Below are positions 7,675-15,982 of a stretch of 34,080 nt of DNA, piece by piece. A model generated the notes under the pieces. That model made no database searches. It had not been told where the DNA came from and was given only the letters and a program-made list of their open reading frames with translations. The stretch comes from Acidobacteriota bacterium (lineage in GTDB: Bacteria > Acidobacteriota > Vicinamibacteria > Vicinamibacterales > 2-12-FULL-66-21), in NCBI GenBank assembly GCA_013362195.1, contig JABFWM010000098.1, positions 1 through 34,080 of the forward strand, read 5' to 3'. Positions within the stretch are counted from its first letter, which is position 1; every line of letters begins with the position of its first letter. A program made the position numbers and the translations under genes.

Positions 7675-10170
7675 CTACAGAATGCCGGCCGCCGCGCGCT
7701 GGATGTCGAGGTCGGTGAGCTCGGGATGCGCCGGCGGCACCAGCGTCAACCCGCGCGGACCCTTGTCGCGGCCGGTCAGCCGCTTGCGGCGGGCCTTGTC
7801 CTGATACATGCGGTTGTCCGCCGTCGCGAGCAGCGCCTCGTACGACTCGCCGTCCTGCGGGAACACCGCCGCGCCGATGCTGATTCCGAGCTGCAGGCGC
7901 TTGCCCGGCCGCGCCTCGAAGTAGACGGCGTCGACGCCCTGCTGCAGCTCCTGGCGCTTGTGTTCGGCTTCGTCGGCGCTGCAGCCGGACAGCACGATGA
8001 TGAACTCGTCGCCCGCGTAGCGCACGCAGATGTCATAGGGGCGGATCGCGGCGCGCAGCACCCGCGCGACTTCGCACAGCGCCCGGTCGCCGACGTGGTG
8101 GCCGTGGCTGTCGTTGATGTCCTTGAAGTGGTCGAGGTCCATGACCATGAGCGAGACCTCGCCCTTCAGGCGCTCGGCGCGCGCGAGCTCGCGTGTCAGG
8201 TGCATGAACAGGAAGCGCGTGTTCGGGAGGCCCGTCAGCGGGTCCGTCAGCGAATCCTCCTGCGTCTGCTCGAACAGCATCGAGTTGTTGATGACCGCCG
8301 CCGCCTGCTCCGACACGCGATCGAGCAGACGGCGGTGATCGTCGCGATAGAAGGCGGCGTCGGTGTGATAGACCGACAGCGTGCCGATGAACCGTTCGGC
8401 AAACATCAGCGGGCACACCAGCGCCGACTGCAGCGTCGTCGAGAGACTGGTCAGGCCGGCCGCTTCGAGATCGGCGCTGGGCCGGGCGTTGACGAGCGGA
8501 CGGCGGTTGCGCGCGACCCACCCCGTCAGCCCGTCGCCGCTGTGCACCGAGACCTGCTGAATGACGTCGGCATCCGTCCCGGTCGCGAACCGGCAGCGCA
8601 GCGTTTCGGTCTCCTCGTCATAGAGGAACAGCGCGGCGCACGAGAACGGCACCAGGTTGCTCAACTTCGCCGAGATGAGCGCCATCGTGTCGGACACGCC
8701 GAGGCTGGTGCCCATGGCCTGCGCAATCTCGTAGAGCGCGTAAATCTCGCGGTGCGCCAGCGCGATGTCCTCGAAGACGTTCTTCTTCGACGGTTCGGGC
8801 TGGAGGCCGGTCGCCGGACGCCCCGTCTGCGGCTGGTCCTCCGCGGCGGGACGCCGTACCGCCTGCTCGAGGTGAATCGCTTCCGCCTGCATCCCCGGAA
8901 TCAGCTCGATGAACTTCCCGACGACGGCGGGGTCGAGCCCTTTGCCGGCTTCCTGCTGCAGCAGTCCGATCGCCGCCTCGAAGCTCATCGCCTTGTGGTA
9001 CGGGCGCTCCGCCATCAGCGCGTCGAAGTAATCGACGACCGACAGGATCCGCGCGCCGAGCGGGATGTCTTCTCCCTTCAATCCGGCGGGGTACCCCTTG
9101 CCGTCCCACCGCTCGTGATGGCTGAGGATCAGCGGCGCCACCGGATACGGGAACGGCACCGAGCTGACGATGTCGGCGCCGACCTTCGGATGGGCGCGGA
9201 TTTTCTGGAACTCCTCGGGCGTGAGCGGGCCCGGCTTGGACAGGATGTGCTCGGGCACCGCGAGCTTGCCGATGTCGTGCAGCAGCGCCGCGGTCTTGAC
9301 GCCCTGAATGTCGTTCTCGCTCATGCCGAGCGCGCGCGCGACCGCCGCCGCATACAGCTGCACGCGCCGGATGTGCGACTGCGACGTCTGATCCTTCGCG
9401 TCGATGGCGAGGGCGAGCGCCTCGATGGTGGCGAGGTGCAGGTCGGCCATCTCGCGCACGTGGCGCTGTTCGTCTTCGATGCGTCCCAGATAGACCTTGT
9501 AGGTGCGGTACGTCAGGTAGAGCGGCGCTGCGGCGAGCGGCGCGAGCCAGTGGCCCGAGATGCCGACGATCCAGGTGGCGGCCGCGGCGGCGCCGGCGCC
9601 GACGAAATAGCTCGGCGCGCTCCACAGGAAGTTCTCGTTCCAGACCTTGATGACCGCTTGCCGGGTCGACAGCGCAATCGCGGTGGCGATCGTCAGCGTG
9701 TTGATCATGAAGTACGTCGTCGCGGCGCCGACGAGCGGCTTCGCGAGCGTACCGACGTCCATCACCCCGGGAACGCCGCCGAGCCAGCCGTAGACCGCGC
9801 CGGCCGCCTGCACCGTCAGCACCAGGCACGCCATGCTGAAGAGCGTGCGATGCGTCGGATTGCGTTCCTTGATGCGGAAGGTGCACTGGCTGAACGCGCT
9901 GGCCGCGGCGACGACCATCGTCTCGTTCGGGCCGAGCAGCAGCAGCGCCGCGAAATCGACCGCGTACGACACGGACATCGTCGAGGAGCGCCGCGCCAGC
10001 GGCAGGTTCACCTTGAAGACGGACGTGATCGACGAGAGCAGGAGCAGCACGAAAAAGAGCTCCAGCTCCTTGGCGCTGAACCGCGTCGGGAAAAACAGGA
10101 CGAGCAGCGCCGCGCCAGCCGCGATGACCGAGGTCACGAACAGCCGCGCGGGCAGCGGAAGTCTCTTCAT
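7675..10170 (-). CDS. Membrane HD-GYP / GAF / GGDEF cyclic-di-GMP turnover protein
   Basis: An 831-residue signalling protein. Residues 1-225 hold several hydrophobic segments, a membrane sensor of MASE-like look. An HD-GYP phosphodiesterase domain follows (about 240-425) with the HD pair at 298-299, a HPKVGAD helix and HERWDGKGYP. A GAF domain (about 480-632) comes next, then a GGDEF cyclase domain (about 640-800). The cyclase signature is AGDEF (719-723), a variant still compatible with activity, and an RxxD inhibitory site (RPYD, 710-713) lies five residues before it. The protein could thus both make and break cyclic di-GMP, with product feedback on the cyclase. It follows the S8 protease gene by 38 bases on the same strand. 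The input signal is unknown. Confidence 0.92.
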   Translation of the reverse strand: MKRLPLPARLFVTSVIAAGAALLVLFFPTRFSAKELELFFVLLLLSSITSVFKVNLPLARRSSTMSVSYAVDFAALLLLGPNETMVVAAASAFSQCTFRIKERNPTHRTLFSMACLVLTVQAAGAVYGWLGGVPGVMDVGTLAKPLVGAATTYFMINTLTIATAIALSTRQAVIKVWNENFLWSAPSYFVGAGAAAAATWIVGISGHWLAPLAAAPLYLTYRTYKVYLGRIEDEQRHVREMADLHLATIEALALAIDAKDQTSQSHIRRVQLYAAAVARALGMSENDIQGVKTAALLHDIGKLAVPEHILSKPGPLTPEEFQKIRAHPKVGADIVSSVPFPYPVAPLILSHHERWDGKGYPAGLKGEDIPLGARILSVVDYFDALMAERPYHKAMSFEAAIGLLQQEAGKGLDPAVVGKFIELIPGMQAEAIHLEQAVRRPAAEDQPQTGRPATGLQPEPSKKNVFEDIALAHREIYALYEIAQAMGTSLGVSDTMALISAKLSNLVPFSCAALFLYDEETETLRCRFATGTDADVIQQVSVHSGDGLTGWVARNRRPLVNARPSADLEAAGLTSLSTTLQSALVCPLMFAERFIGTLSVYHTDAAFYRDDHRRLLDRVSEQAAAVINNSMLFEQTQEDSLTDPLTGLPNTRFLFMHLTRELARAERLKGEVSLMVMDLDHFKDINDSHGHHVGDRALCEVARVLRAAIRPYDICVRYAGDEFIIVLSGCSADEAEHKRQELQQGVDAVYFEARPGKRLQLGISIGAAVFPQDGESYEALLATADNRMYQDKARRKRLTGRDKGPRGLTLVPPAHPELTDLDIQRAAAGIL

Positions 10171-10208
10171 CAGGCGCCCCAGACGGCCTTGTGACGAATC
10201 CTCACGCG

Positions 10209-12107
10209 CTACCTCCGTTGCGCCGGCGCTGCGGTATGCGCGCGCCGCCGGGGCGAGGCCCAGATCACGTTGTCGGATGCCTCGAGGACGCTGGCGCCCG
10301 AAGCGATGCCCGGTACGTCACTGGCGGCGGACGTGCCCCAGACCGTGTTCACCGCCGCGTCGGCCGTGCCCCAGACGAGGTCCTCGCCGTCCACGAGCGT
10401 GCCCCACACGACGTTGCGGCAATCCGCGCCGCCGCAGTCGCTGCCCCAGACGACGTTCTCGACGTCGCGGGTCGATCCCCACACCACCCGCTCGCCGTCG
10501 ACCTTCGTGCCCCAGGCGAGGCTCGCCGCGTCGAGCGTGGTTTCTCCCGTGGCGGGTGATTCCGCGGCGGTCCCCCAGACGTAGGTGGCGCAGTTGGCAG
10601 CGGTGCACGCGGCGCCCCAGGCGATGCTGCGGCCGTCGGCCGTGCGCGCGCTGCCCCAGGAAATGTCGGTGCGCCATCCGTTCGCCGCCGGGAGCAGCTG
10701 TCCGTGCGCGAGGCGCTGGTTGCCCCAGATGATCGTCCCGCTCCACGGCGTGGGATCGCCGAGCCGCGATCGCGAGAGGCTGCGGCCCGCGGCCAGCGAT
10801 CGTGCGAGTTCGACCGCGCCGCGCGCGTTGAGGAAGCCGGCGCCCTGCGCGAGCGGCCTCACGTGCTTGTCCTCCGCGGTGTACTGCAGGATCGCCTTGA
10901 CCAGGTTCGGGGTCAGATCGGGATTCGCCTGCAGCATCAACGCAATCGTGCCGGTGACGACCGGCGACGCCATGCTCGTGCCGCTCAACGCGAGGTAGGG
11001 TTCCGCGGCGGTCGCGACGGTGCCCCACAGCCGCGCCGACGGTTTCGTGAGATAGAGCGTGCTGGCCGCGTCGGTCAGCGATTCGATGCCGACGCCCGGC
11101 GCGATGAGATCCGGCTTCGCGGCGAAATCAATGGCGCCCGGTCCGCGCGAGCTGAACGCCGCGACGCTGTCGTCGCGCCGATCGCTCGTGCCCATGTGCG
11201 TCGAGGCGCCCACGGTGATGACCCACGGCGCGTTGCCGGGCGCGCCAATCCCGCCGTATTGCGTCTGACCGGCGGCATTTCGCCCGAGATTGCCCGCGGC
11301 GGTCACGACGGCGATGCCGGCTTCGACCGCGCGCTTTGCCGCAAGGGTCAGCGGATCGGTGGTGTACGACTCGTAGACGCCGGCGGCGACCGACAGGTTG
11401 ATGACCCGGATGTTCAGCGCGTCCTTGTTCGCGATCGCGTAGTCGATCGCCGCGATGACGTTGCTGATGTAGCCCTGCCCCGTCGAGTCGAGCACCTTTT
11501 CGACGAGCAGCGACGCCCCGGGTGCGATGCCGCGGCGGCGCCCGCCCGAGTCGTAGCCGCTGCCCGCGACGATGCCGGCGACGTGCGTGCCGTGCCCGTA
11601 ATCGTCGTACGCGCCCGACTGGAAGTTCACGAAATCCACGAAGCGGACGACGCGGTTGGAGCCGAGATCGTCGTGCCACGAGGCGACGCCCGAATCGATG
11701 AGAGCGATGCCGACGCCCGTGCCATCGAGGCCGAGAGTCTCGCGGACCCAGGTCGCGCCGACCGTGGCGCCGGTCCGCTCGATGGTGCCCTGAACGCCGC
11801 GGTCGAGGCTGATGCCGGCGACCTCCGGGCGCGCCGCCAACGCCTCGAGCGCGGTGTCAGGCACCTCGGCCACCTGCGCGCCCAGCAGGGCGAGACTGCG
11901 GCTGACGATGCCGTGCAGCGCCGTGACCAGCCCGTCTGCGTTGACGCCGGCGGCCAGGCGGACGATGACGCGCGACCGGCCGCGCGGCGCGTGGGCGCGC
12001 GCGCGCAATGCCGCGTCGAGCTTTGCATCGCCGGCGTGCGGCGCACCGAACGCGGGCAGGCCGGCAGCAGCGATCAGCGCGGCGACGAGCAGAAGGCGTC
12101 TGACCAT
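10209..12107 (-). CDS. Secreted S8 (subtilisin-like) serine protease with C-terminal WG repeats
   Basis: A 632-residue protein with a signal peptide (LLLVAALIAAAGLPAFGA), an inhibitor-like prodomain, then a complete S8 domain: Asp in ALIDSG, His in DYGHGTHVAG and Ser in LSGTSMASP. After the catalytic domain about 160 residues consist of ten W-G units (IIWGN, ISWGS, IAWGA, YVWGT, LAWGT, VVWGS twice, VVWGT, LVWGT, TVWGT) and a final IWAS, spaced roughly 10-20 residues apart; paired cysteines occur in two spacers. This tail may bind a surface polymer or form a repeat fold. I use the ATG at 12107 because it places the signal peptide at the N-terminus; the frame is open further upstream. The HD-GYP gene follows closely. 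Confidence 0.88.
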   Translation of the reverse strand: MVRRLLLVAALIAAAGLPAFGAPHAGDAKLDAALRARAHAPRGRSRVIVRLAAGVNADGLVTALHGIVSRSLALLGAQVAEVPDTALEALAARPEVAGISLDRGVQGTIERTGATVGATWVRETLGLDGTGVGIALIDSGVASWHDDLGSNRVVRFVDFVNFQSGAYDDYGHGTHVAGIVAGSGYDSGGRRRGIAPGASLLVEKVLDSTGQGYISNVIAAIDYAIANKDALNIRVINLSVAAGVYESYTTDPLTLAAKRAVEAGIAVVTAAGNLGRNAAGQTQYGGIGAPGNAPWVITVGASTHMGTSDRRDDSVAAFSSRGPGAIDFAAKPDLIAPGVGIESLTDAASTLYLTKPSARLWGTVATAAEPYLALSGTSMASPVVTGTIALMLQANPDLTPNLVKAILQYTAEDKHVRPLAQGAGFLNARGAVELARSLAAGRSLSRSRLGDPTPWSGTIIWGNQRLAHGQLLPAANGWRTDISWGSARTADGRSIAWGAACTAANCATYVWGTAAESPATGETTLDAASLAWGTKVDGERVVWGSTRDVENVVWGSDCGGADCRNVVWGTLVDGEDLVWGTADAAVNTVWGTSAASDVPGIASGASVLEASDNVIWASPRRRAHTAAPAQRR

Positions 12108-12366
12108 GGTCGCAAGGTGTCGGGGTAACGGCCGAAGACTTGCAATCCGCTTGCCCTCCACCGTGTGGCTCATCGCAGCACGCAACCCGCTTGTTTGACG
12201 CCTGTTATTGCCGATTTGCCGGGCAAACGCCGGCGCGTCGTCCGCCGCTTTCGGTAATACCTGTCCCGTTTCGTAACAGCAGGCCCCAAACCTCGCGCTA
12301 ACTCCTTCCGCGCCTGCACGATGGCGGAAAGGCCGCGTGGTCAGCAACCGCACAGACTAAAGTCGC
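12108..12366. other. Intergenic leader between the sigma-54 activator and the S8 protease
   Basis: No coding region is supported here. Reading leftward there are a few A/T-rich islands (TATTAC and CAATAAC) that could hold promoter elements for the protease, but no clear -35/-10 or -24/-12 pair, riboswitch or RNA gene is recognisable. The protease frame is open through this stretch, but the translation lacks domain character. Confidence 0.3.
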
Positions 12367-12394
12367 TGAAACGCGCGATTTTGCGCGGATTTCA
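12367..12394 (-). terminator. Strong hairpin directly after the sigma-54 activator stop
   Basis: TGAAA-CGCGC pairs with GCGCG-TTTCA, with a two-base bulge and the six-base loop between 12377 and 12382. It starts one base past the stop codon of the leftward activator gene. There is no clean U-run behind it, so termination is likely but not certain; it may also stabilise the 3' end. Confidence 0.45.
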
Positions 12395-13744
12395 CTACGT
12401 GTTGGAAGGGCGTGTCTTGTTGCGGGACGGGCGCGGCTCCGCCTCGAGCCCGTACTCGACGATTTTCCGGTACAGCGTGCCGCGGCTGATCTCGAGGACC
12501 GCCGCCGCCTGCTTCTTGTTCCAGTTCACGCTTTCGAGCACCCGCACGATGTGCGCGCGTTCGGCGTCGGCGAGCGACGGCATCCGCTCGCGCGCCGCTT
12601 CCACGGGCGTTTCGTTCGCGTGAAGAAATTCGATGTCGGTCGGGCGGATGACCCGGCCGGGCGAGGACAACGCGGCGCGGGAGACCGTGCTTTCGAGCTC
12701 GCGGATGTTGCCCGGCCAGTGATACTGCATCAGGAGATCGGCGGCTTCCTTCGCGAAGCTCTTGCCGTCGAGCGGCAGGCCGTTGGCCGCGCAGTAGCGA
12801 GCCAGGAAACGCTGCGCCAGCACCGGAATGTCGCTCGCGCGCTCGCGCAGCGACGGCAGCCGGATGGCGAAGGCGTTGACGCGATAGTAGAGATCCTCGC
12901 GGAAGCGGCTGTCGCGGACGAACTGATCCAGCGGACGATTGGTCGCGGAGATCAGCCGGAAGTTGACTTCGATCGACGTGTTGCCGCCGAGGCGTTCGAA
13001 GCGCCGATCCTCGAGCACGCGCAGCAGCTTCGCCTGCGCGACAATCGAGAGGTCGCCGATCTCGTCGAGGAAGAGCGTGCCGTTGTTGGCCAGCTCGAGG
13101 CGGCCCGGTTTGCGATCGTGCGCGCCGGTGAACGCGCCTTTCTCGTAGCCGAAGATTTCCGATTCGAACAGCGTGTCGGGCAGCGCCGCGCAGTTGACGG
13201 CCTGGAACTTGTGGGTCGCGCGCCGGCTCAGCTCGTGGATCATCCGCGCGACGACTTCCTTGCCCGATCCGGTCGGCCCGAGGATCAGCACCGAGATGTC
13301 GGACTTGGCCGCCGTCCGGATCCACTCGAAGACGACCAGCATCTTCTCGTCACGGCCGATCATCTCGCGGAAGCGCTGGACCGCCGGCGAGCGGTCCTCG
13401 TGGCTCACCGTGGCGCGGCGTTCGAGGAACTGATCGAGCAGCTCGCGGATGACGTCGCTTTCCGGCTGGGTGAAGCCGTACTTGGGCGCGCCCGGCCCGT
13501 TCAACTTGCGGACGACGCCGAACCCGGCCAGTTCGCGCACGCAGTTCTCGACGTCGAGGCGCATGCGCCCGAACGTCGACATCAGCGCTTCGACGTCGAA
13601 CGACTCCTCGGGACGCGCGCACAGGAAGCGCAGAATCGCCGCGCGCAGCGGCGATTGCACGAGCGCCTGGAACCGGACCTCCGTTTCGGTCGGTTCGACG
13701 CGTCGTGTCGCCACGGGAAGATCGTTCATGGGGATGCCAGCCAT
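12395..13744 (-). CDS. Sigma-54-dependent transcriptional activator with winged-helix-like N-terminus
   Basis: A 449-residue bacterial enhancer-binding protein. The central AAA+ domain (about 110-340) has Walker A GPTGSGKE, the sigma-54 contact loop GAFTGA (as [10 protein letters not shown]), Walker [11 protein letters not shown] and the RFREDLYYR sensor region. The C-terminus holds a Fis-type helix-turn-helix ([22 protein letters not shown]). The N-terminal 100 residues look like a winged-helix/ArsR-like segment ([27 protein letters not shown]), not a receiver, GAF or PAS domain, so its input is unusual. It may drive the neighbouring protease and c-di-GMP genes, but that is inference. The PH-like gene stop lies three bases upstream, so the two are co-transcribed; a second ATG at 13729 is an alternative start. 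Confidence 0.9.
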   Translation of the reverse strand: MAGIPMNDLPVATRRVEPTETEVRFQALVQSPLRAAILRFLCARPEESFDVEALMSTFGRMRLDVENCVRELAGFGVVRKLNGPGAPKYGFTQPESDVIRELLDQFLERRATVSHEDRSPAVQRFREMIGRDEKMLVVFEWIRTAAKSDISVLILGPTGSGKEVVARMIHELSRRATHKFQAVNCAALPDTLFESEIFGYEKGAFTGAHDRKPGRLELANNGTLFLDEIGDLSIVAQAKLLRVLEDRRFERLGGNTSIEVNFRLISATNRPLDQFVRDSRFREDLYYRVNAFAIRLPSLRERASDIPVLAQRFLARYCAANGLPLDGKSFAKEAADLLMQYHWPGNIRELESTVSRAALSSPGRVIRPTDIEFLHANETPVEAARERMPSLADAERAHIVRVLESVNWNKKQAAAVLEISRGTLYRKIVEYGLEAEPRPSRNKTRPSNT

Positions 13745-13747
13745 CTG

Positions 13748-14188
13748 TTACCTGGGTTCCGGCCCCGCGGGTTTCGTTCGCGGGGCGCCGTAGTACGCGG
13801 TCTGAAACTGCTCGATCAACTCTTTCATGCGAATCGCGTCGCGCTTGCGGTGCCCGTGGCACCGCACCGGGCTTGCGCCGCCGCTCGACTCGATCAGCAC
13901 GTTCGAGAAGAACAGGTTCGTTTCGATCAGCACGGACGCGACGTGCGCCATGTGAATCGACTGCTCACGCCGGCCGAACCACTCCGGCGTGTAATGCACG
14001 ACGCTCGTGGGCGTCACCGCGACCTGGGTCGGAAACAGGTGATTACCGCGGCTCCAGCGGCTCGCCCGGAAGACCTGATCTCCGGGTACACGCCGGCCGC
14101 GCACCGCGACCATCGCGATCAGCAACGCACCGACGACTGCGACCCCCGCGCCGGCAATCCACAGTACCAGCGAGTTCGTGTCGCTCAT
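13748..14188 (-). CDS. Small membrane-anchored protein with bacterial PH-like domain
   Basis: A 146-residue protein: one N-terminal transmembrane helix (LVLWIAGAGVAVVGALLIAMVAV), then a cytoplasmic region with alternating strands (FPTQVAVTPTSVVHYTPEWFG, HMAHVASVLIETNLFFSNVLIES) and a final helix (MKELIEQF) in the order of a bacterial PH domain. It probably sits on the inner face of the cytoplasmic membrane. It is first in the leftward run and lies three bases before the sigma-54 activator, so it might tether or feed signals to it; this is inference. I choose the ATG at 14188 because the frame upstream shows no matching domain. Confidence 0.65.
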   Translation of the reverse strand: MSDTNSLVLWIAGAGVAVVGALLIAMVAVRGRRVPGDQVFRASRWSRGNHLFPTQVAVTPTSVVHYTPEWFGRREQSIHMAHVASVLIETNLFFSNVLIESSGGASPVRCHGHRKRDAIRMKELIEQFQTAYYGAPRTKPAGPEPR

Positions 14189-14364
14189 CGTGTCCAAATT
14201 GGCTGGGGCAAAATACGTTCGCTCTGATGAGGCAGGTTTGTCAAGGAAAAACGCTCGTGCTGGAGCGCCGCGCGGCGGAATTGTACGCGCCCGCGACTCG
14301 CCTGCGGGCCCGGATCGCGGCGCACACGGCCGCTCACTCGGGTCGCAGTCGACGGTGCATCTGC

Positions 14365-14370
14365 TATGCT
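14365..14370 (+). promoter_or_regulatory. Candidate -10 element for the five-gene operon
   Basis: TATGCT is seven bases before the ATG at 14378, giving a near-leaderless arrangement. It would start the run of genes through 18915. The in-frame ATG at 14366 lies inside this hexamer and is therefore a less likely start. Confidence 0.4.
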
Positions 14371-14377
14371 CGCCGGT

Positions 14378-15535
14378 ATGCCGCATCGAGCACCGGGCTC
14401 GCCGGGCCAGGGCCCTTCGCAGTACCTCCAAGGCAAACAGATTCGCTACTACCGGCCGCGCGGCAGCGCCGAAGTGCGCGAGCTCATCGACGGCGGCTTT
14501 CAGGCCTTCAATGCGGGGCGGCTCGCCGAGGCCTGCCACATCTTCAGCGACAAGATGCTGGCGCCCGACAACGACACCACGATCGGCCTGACCGTGGCCG
14601 GCGCGCTCACGCCCGCCGGACTGGGCGGCTGCGTGATCGAGCTCATGGACCGCGGCCTCGTCGACTTCGTCATCAGCACCGGCGCGAACCTCTATCACGA
14701 TCTGCATTACGCGCTGAATTTCTCGCTGCACCGCGGTTCGCCGTTCCTCGACGACGTGGAGCTCTACGAGCAGGGCGTCATCCGCATCTATGACGTGCTG
14801 TTCCCGGCGACCGTGCTGCTCGAGACCGACGCCTACATCCGCGACTTCCTCGTGCGCGCGCGTCTGGCCGGGCCCATGTCGACGGCGGAGTTCCACTTCC
14901 GCCTCGGCCAGGATCTGATCGAGCGGCAGCCTGGCTGCGTCGAGCACTCCGTGGTCGCCAAGGCCGCGCAGTGCGGCGTGCCCATCTACACCTCGTCGCC
15001 GGGCGACAGCTCGATCGGGATGAACATCGCGTACCACGAATTGATGAACGCCGGCACGCTGATGATCGATCCCAACAAGGACGTCAACGAGGTGTGCGCG
15101 ATCATCCTCGCCGGCACGCACAACGGCTGCGTCATTCTCGGCGGCGGCTCGCCGAAGAACTTCTACCTGCAGGGGCAGCCGACGTTGTGGGAGGTCTACG
15201 GCATCCCCAAAGGCGGCAACGATTTCTTCATTCAGATCACGACCGATCAGGTGGTGTGGGGCGGCTTGTCCGGCGCGACGCCGGCCGAAGCGGTGAGCTG
15301 GGGCAAGGTGAATCCCGGCGTGCTGCCCGACACCGTCGTCGCCTACTGCGATTCGACGATTGCCTTTCCGCTCTTCTGCGAGTACGCCGTCGGATCGCCG
15401 AACGGCCGCCGTACGCGGCGCGAGCTGGTACACACGCGCGACGCGCTGGTCGCGGATCTCCTGCGGCAGGCGAAGGCGGCGCAGGACACCAGGCAGATCA
15501 CCGCGGAACCGGCGGAGATCGATCGTCACCGTTAG
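14378..15535 (+). CDS. Deoxyhypusine synthase-like protein (bacterial DHS family)
   Basis: A 385-residue protein of the deoxyhypusine/homospermidine synthase family. These NAD-dependent enzymes move the aminobutyl group of spermidine or a diamine via an enzyme-lysine imine. The Rossmann-like core is clear: NDTTIGLTVAGALTPAG, VDFVISTGANLYHDLHYAL, VYTSSP-like YTSSPGDSSIGMNIA and CVILGGGSPKNF. The catalytic lysine is present in EAVSWGKV at residue 310, aligning with Lys329 of human DHS. Bacteria lack eIF5A, so the usual bacterial role is homospermidine or related polyamine synthesis, or an unknown acceptor. It leads a run with a DUF5615 gene seven bases downstream. The exact product cannot be read from sequence. 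Confidence 0.85.
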   Translation: MPHRAPGSPGQGPSQYLQGKQIRYYRPRGSAEVRELIDGGFQAFNAGRLAEACHIFSDKMLAPDNDTTIGLTVAGALTPAGLGGCVIELMDRGLVDFVISTGANLYHDLHYALNFSLHRGSPFLDDVELYEQGVIRIYDVLFPATVLLETDAYIRDFLVRARLAGPMSTAEFHFRLGQDLIERQPGCVEHSVVAKAAQCGVPIYTSSPGDSSIGMNIAYHELMNAGTLMIDPNKDVNEVCAIILAGTHNGCVILGGGSPKNFYLQGQPTLWEVYGIPKGGNDFFIQITTDQVVWGGLSGATPAEAVSWGKVNPGVLPDTVVAYCDSTIAFPLFCEYAVGSPNGRRTRRELVHTRDALVADLLRQAKAAQDTRQITAEPAEIDRHR

Positions 15536-15541
15536 ACGAGC

Positions 15542-15982
15542 GTGGGCACACTGTCATCGGAGCTCGGACCGCTGGTCGAGCGCACGAACGGCCAGCCGCG
15601 CGTGTATGCCGACGCCAACATCCCGACCGGCGTCGTCGCCTACATGCGCGCGACGCTCGGGTGGGACGTGCTGTTCGTCCTGGAGCACGACGATCTGCGC
15701 CGCGCCCGCGACATCGAGCACTATCGCCTGGCGAGGCAGTTGGGCCGCACGCTCGTGACGCTGGATCACGACTACCTCGACGATCGCGGTTTTCCGCCGG
15801 ACGAAGGCGCGGGGGTGATGGTGCTCTCCGCTCCGGACGAGCGCTGGCTGCGCCGCCTGCTGAAGAAGATGGACCGCGATCTGTTCCGCGCGGAGGGCGC
15901 GCGCCCGCTGCCGCTCGAACGGCGCAAGGTGGAATGGCACATCGGAGGCATGCACGACAACGATGTTGACGCTGGGTGTTGA
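15542..15982 (+). CDS. DUF5615-family PIN-like protein
   Basis: A 146-residue protein with a PIN-like fold of the DUF5615 / Mut7-C type: an N-terminal VYADANIP strand whose Asp would bind metal, the ARQLGRTLVTLDHDYLDD core with further acidic residues, and GAGVMVLSAP. PIN-like members are often metal-dependent RNases, and many DUF5615 proteins are toxin-like, but no antitoxin-like gene is next to it. A C-terminal basic extension (LERRKVEWHIGG) follows. The start is a GTG just after the DHS-like stop, and its end overlaps the ROK gene by 20 bases. Being embedded in a metabolic operon suggests a housekeeping or regulatory role rather than a free toxin module. Confidence 0.75.
   Translation: MGTLSSELGPLVERTNGQPRVYADANIPTGVVAYMRATLGWDVLFVLEHDDLRRARDIEHYRLARQLGRTLVTLDHDYLDDRGFPPDEGAGVMVLSAPDERWLRRLLKKMDRDLFRAEGARPLPLERRKVEWHIGGMHDNDVDAGC

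Noticed and set aside
7726-10194. 822-codon open frame opposite the HD-GYP protein
   Set aside because: Antisense shadow: composition is Arg/His/Ala-rich with no recognisable motif, while the minus strand encodes complete domains.
12200-12330. -24/-12 sigma-54 promoter for the S8 protease
   Set aside because: A TTGGGGCCTGC-like stretch on the minus strand lacks the correct GG-N10-GC spacing.
12108-12366. Possible c-di-GMP or other riboswitch upstream of the S8 protease
   Set aside because: I looked for the conserved GEMM-type core given the nearby c-di-GMP gene, but found no matching motif.
12551-14227. 558-codon plus-strand frame opposite the sigma-54 activator
   Set aside because: Low-complexity Arg/Glu/Ala translation, and the other strand has Walker A, GAFTGA and Fis motifs.
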